From contig JBBSBH010000016.1 of assembly GCA_038251405.1 (NCBI GenBank), positions 1 through 64,000 of the forward strand: a stretch of 64,000 nt of DNA. The letters run 5' to 3'. The first letter of the stretch is position 1; the number at the start of each line of letters is the position of its first letter. The position numbers were made by a program, and so were the translations under genes. Source of the stretch: JADJLQ01 sp038251405. Lineage in GTDB: Bacteria > Bacteroidota > Bacteroidia > Chitinophagales > Saprospiraceae. Below are positions 61,817-64,000 of this stretch, piece after piece. A model generated the notes under the pieces. It was not told the DNA's origin and searched no databases. It was given only the letters and a program-made list of their open reading frames with translations.

Positions 61817-62434
61817 ATGATACGATTGACTGATGTGGTCAAGCAATTGCTTATAATCAATGTTCTTATTTATTTTTTAAGCCAACTCCATTTGAATTTC
61901 ATGCCGGATATGGCCATGTATTATCCGGGTTCAGATCAGTTCAAGCCTTACCAAATAATAACGCATATGTTTATGCACGGGAGCCTCACCCACTTGTTTT
62001 TTAATATGTTTATGCTTTTCACATTTGGGCCTATGCTTGAATCTTTTATGGGTAGCAAACGATTCTTATTCTATTATTTCTTTTGTGGATTAGGAGCTAT
62101 ACTTACTCATACCATTATGTGGTATCTGGAAGTACAGCAGTATAATCCTTTAGAGATGGCAGCATACCTTGCTCATCCGGGTAGCGTAGTAGGTGCCTCA
62201 GGTGCCTTATTTGGAGTATTGATAGCCTTTGGTATGTATTTCCCTGACCAGAAACTGATGCTATTATTTCCGCCTATTCCCTTAAAGGCTAAGTATATGG
62301 TCATTTTAGCCATTGGCCTGGAGGTCTATTTACAAGCTAGTGAATCCCAAACACAAGTAGCCCATTTTGCCCATTTAGGGGGCGCATTATTTGGTTTTTT
62401 AATCATTTTATTTTGGAGAAAAACTGGAAAATGA
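61817..62434 (+). CDS. Rhomboid family intramembrane serine protease (first copy)
   Basis: A 205-residue protein with six membrane helices. It has HMFMHGSLTHLFFNMFMLFT in the first loop, the catalytic Ser in VGASGALFGVLIAFG, and His in VAHFAHLGGALFGF. Rhomboids cut membrane proteins within a helix. A second rhomboid gene follows one base later, a pairing I take as a tandem duplication. The very short distance to the promoter element suggests a leaderless message. Confidence 0.93.
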   Translation: MIRLTDVVKQLLIINVLIYFLSQLHLNFMPDMAMYYPGSDQFKPYQIITHMFMHGSLTHLFFNMFMLFTFGPMLESFMGSKRFLFYYFFCGLGAILTHTIMWYLEVQQYNPLEMAAYLAHPGSVVGASGALFGVLIAFGMYFPDQKLMLLFPPIPLKAKYMVILAIGLEVYLQASESQTQVAHFAHLGGALFGFLIILFWRKTGK

Positions 62435-62435
62435 T

Positions 62436-63338
62436 ATGATGAATTCATTGTGGGAAGATTTTAAATACAATATCGCTAAAGGTACCAGGCTTAATCAAGT
62501 CTTATTGATCAATGTTAGTGTGTTTATTGTAATTCTTTTTGCTCGAATCATTCTCAATATTGCAGATGGTGGCAATCCTGAAGCCTTCAATTTACTTACT
62601 AAATGGCTTTCATTGAACACTGATCTTAGTTTTTTGATAGGACATCCCTGGATCCTCATTACACATATGTTTACCCATATCGGCTTATGGCATTTATTGT
62701 GGAATATGCTGATGCTTTATTGGTTTGGCAATATTGTAGGTGACCTGCTTGGGGACCAATACATTTGGAGAACTTATTTAACAGGAGGGTTATCAGGTGC
62801 TTTTCTTATCATTTTTTTCTCCAGGATATTTCATTATCCATCAGATATAGTCATGGCTTATGGTGCATCAGCCGCCGTGATGGGATTTATACTAGCGGCT
62901 ACGGTTATCGCACCGGATTACCTTATGCATTTGCTGATTATTGGGTCGGTAAAGCTGAAATATGTGGCTTTAGTAGTAATCGTAATTGACTTGGTAGGCA
63001 TAGCTGAGCAAAGCAATACGGGTGGCCATTTGGGACACATGGGAGGGGCACTGGGAGGTATTTTAATGATCTGGTGGATTCGTCAGGGCATAGAATTATT
63101 CCCTGGTAAAAACACGAATACTGAAGTGAGAGGAAAGATAATCCCCATTAAAAAATCAATAAAAGCACTTTCTGAAACCCGAGGCAATACGAATGATACA
63201 AGCCAGGAAGTTCAAAAATTGAATCCAGGTCAACAAAATCAGGAAGAAATTGACAGAATATTAGACAAAATAAGTGCAAAGGGCATTAATAGTCTAACAG
63301 AGGAAGAGAGGGGAATATTAGATAAAAGCAGCAAATAA
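62436..63338 (+). CDS. Rhomboid family protease with cytoplasmic tail (second copy)
   Basis: A 300-residue rhomboid. Active-site residues are kept, but the Ser motif reads YGASAAVMGF (second Gly replaced by Ala). The His is in HLGHMGGALGG. The helices span about residues 25-215. A hydrophilic tail of about 80 residues follows, ending in EIDRILDKISAKGINSLTEE, a short conserved helix pair (DUF6576-like). Start ATG at 62436 is directly after the first rhomboid stop (TGA at 62432-62434). Confidence 0.92.
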   Translation: MMNSLWEDFKYNIAKGTRLNQVLLINVSVFIVILFARIILNIADGGNPEAFNLLTKWLSLNTDLSFLIGHPWILITHMFTHIGLWHLLWNMLMLYWFGNIVGDLLGDQYIWRTYLTGGLSGAFLIIFFSRIFHYPSDIVMAYGASAAVMGFILAATVIAPDYLMHLLIIGSVKLKYVALVVIVIDLVGIAEQSNTGGHLGHMGGALGGILMIWWIRQGIELFPGKNTNTEVRGKIIPIKKSIKALSETRGNTNDTSQEVQKLNPGQQNQEEIDRILDKISAKGINSLTEEERGILDKSSK

Positions 63339-63360
63339 ATTGGAAATAATTTAAATCAGG

Positions 63361-63435
63361 CAATTATTAATTGATCCATTTGAGAAATAAAATGGATATG
63401 CATGGATGACAATTGAATTCTGATTCTTACCTTTG
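63361..63435 (+). promoter_or_regulatory. Palindromes and -7 element upstream of the oxoamine synthase gene
   Basis: A perfect 13-base palindrome CAATTATTAATTG (63361-63373) is followed directly by an 8-base stem ATCCATTT/AAATGGAT (63374-63397, 8-base loop). TACCTTTG (63428-63435) then matches TAnnTTTG and ends 26 bases before the ATG. The palindrome could be an operator; this is inference. Confidence 0.45.
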
Positions 63436-63461
63436 CTACCAAACATTTCACAAATACCAAA

Positions 63462-64000
63462 ATGGATATTTTCGAAAGAATTCGTACAAATATGGGCCCT
63501 TTGGGTCAATATGCCAATGTTGGCGAAGGATATTATATGTTTCCAAAACTCACTGGTGATCAGTACAATCACATGATGTTTAATGGTAAGGAAGTAATAT
63601 GCTGGAGCATTAATAATTATCTGGGTCTCGCCAATCACCCTGAAGTGAGGAAAGTAGATGCAGAGGCTTCCGCTGAATGGGGCTTAGCTTATCCTATGGG
63701 AGCCCGATTAATGACGGGCGAAACTAACTTTCATTTACAACTTGAAAAAGAATTGGCGGACTATGTGCATAAAGAGGCAGGCTGCCTTCTCAATTATGGC
63801 TACCAGGGAATGGTATCTTGTATTGACTCTCTTGTAGGTAGGCGAGATGTGATTTTATACGATGCTGAAAGTCATGGGTGCATTATCGATGGTGTAAGAC
63901 TTCATATGGGGAAGAGAATTGCCTTCGAACATAATAATATTGAAAGCTTTGAAAAACAATTGATCCGTGCTACTAAAATGGCTGAAGAGGGCGGAGGCTG
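63462..64000 (+). CDS. Alpha-oxoamine synthase-like PLP enzyme (partial, runs off window)
   Basis: About 179 residues are visible from ATG at 63462, without a stop before the window end. The sequence MDIFERIRTNMGPLGQYANV, then KEVICWSINNYLGLANHPEV, ARLMTGETNFHLQLEKELAD and VILYDAESHGCIIDGVRLHM follows the alpha-oxoamine synthase pattern (serine palmitoyltransferase, KBL, BioF). The SINNYLGLANHPEVRK stretch is close to Bacteroidota serine palmitoyltransferase-type enzymes that make sphingolipid bases. The PLP-binding Lys lies beyond the window, so the activity cannot be confirmed. Confidence 0.8.
   Translation, partial: MDIFERIRTNMGPLGQYANVGEGYYMFPKLTGDQYNHMMFNGKEVICWSINNYLGLANHPEVRKVDAEASAEWGLAYPMGARLMTGETNFHLQLEKELADYVHKEAGCLLNYGYQGMVSCIDSLVGRRDVILYDAESHGCIIDGVRLHMGKRIAFEHNNIESFEKQLIRATKMAEEGGG

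Noticed and set aside
1..64000. CRISPR array, prophage or defence island.
   Set aside because: No regularly spaced direct repeats, cas-like genes, integrase or phage structural genes were seen. The only defence-like item is the RelE-type toxin-antitoxin pair.

Overview
This AT-rich window comes from a Bacteroidota chromosome, most likely a Saprospiria- or Chitinophagia-like lineage. The evidence is a SusC/SusD pair, type IX secretion and gliding genes (PorT-like, GldB, PorD, a C-terminal sorting domain), Bacteroidota families (DUF3078, GH3-like, the bamD-rpoZ-coaBC-porD block) and repeated use of the Bacteroidota -7 promoter element TAnnTTTG. Nearly everything is chromosomal housekeeping or ordinary accessory content. 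I see no rRNA, tRNA, CRISPR array, prophage or intact insertion sequence.

Layout. 1-6.4 kb (minus strand): SusC-SusD-lipoprotein nutrient-uptake operon ending in a clear terminator, then a secreted protein of unknown function. 6.8-8.4 kb: a two-gene arsenosugar module (peroxidase-like protein and radical SAM ArsS). 8.5-13.7 kb: LtrA-like membrane protein, GlgE maltosyltransferase, a DinB-like lipoprotein and a 2-hydroxyacid dehydrogenase. 13.7-20.2 kb (minus): dipeptidyl peptidase IV overlapped by a RelE/DUF2683-type toxin-antitoxin pair, then polyprenyl synthase, GNAT and ATP-grasp ligase genes. 20.2-29.9 kb: ABC exporter, ADP-ribosylglycohydrolase, GNAT, SUI1, a serine-hydrolase homologue without its nucleophile, an HscA-like Hsp70, a Tat-exported oxidoreductase and ApbE. 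30-35 kb: an ATPase remnant with palindromes, NadC, PorT-like and GldB, an oxygenase, TatA, OmpH and RpiB. 35-46.6 kb: amidohydrolase, efp-accB-accC, MsbA-like exporter, a T9SS cargo protein, PurN, and the PorD-CoaBC-RpoZ-BamD operon. 46.6-48 kb is the largest non-coding stretch, holding a decayed gene and a palindrome-rich block. 48-56.3 kb: CBS protein, GH3-like, ThrS, two dodecins, zinc-ribbon and TPR proteins, DinB, Hpt and an M28 peptidase. 56.3-64 kb: a candidate small RNA, an ECF sigma operon with a small unknown protein and an MscS-like channel, DUF3078, GntP permease, HMA protein, two rhomboids and the start of an alpha-oxoamine synthase gene.

The signals most worth a second look are: a set of genes whose -7 promoter element lies only 4-12 bases from the start codon (including a GTG start), implying leaderless mRNAs; EF-P with Arg at position 32; the serine-hydrolase homologue with Gly in place of Ser; a toxin gene that reads into the next gene; a predicted structured RNA with an intrinsic terminator before the ECF sigma gene; and the palindrome-rich non-coding blocks. 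I did not find a defence island or biosynthetic system that I could call new with confidence.
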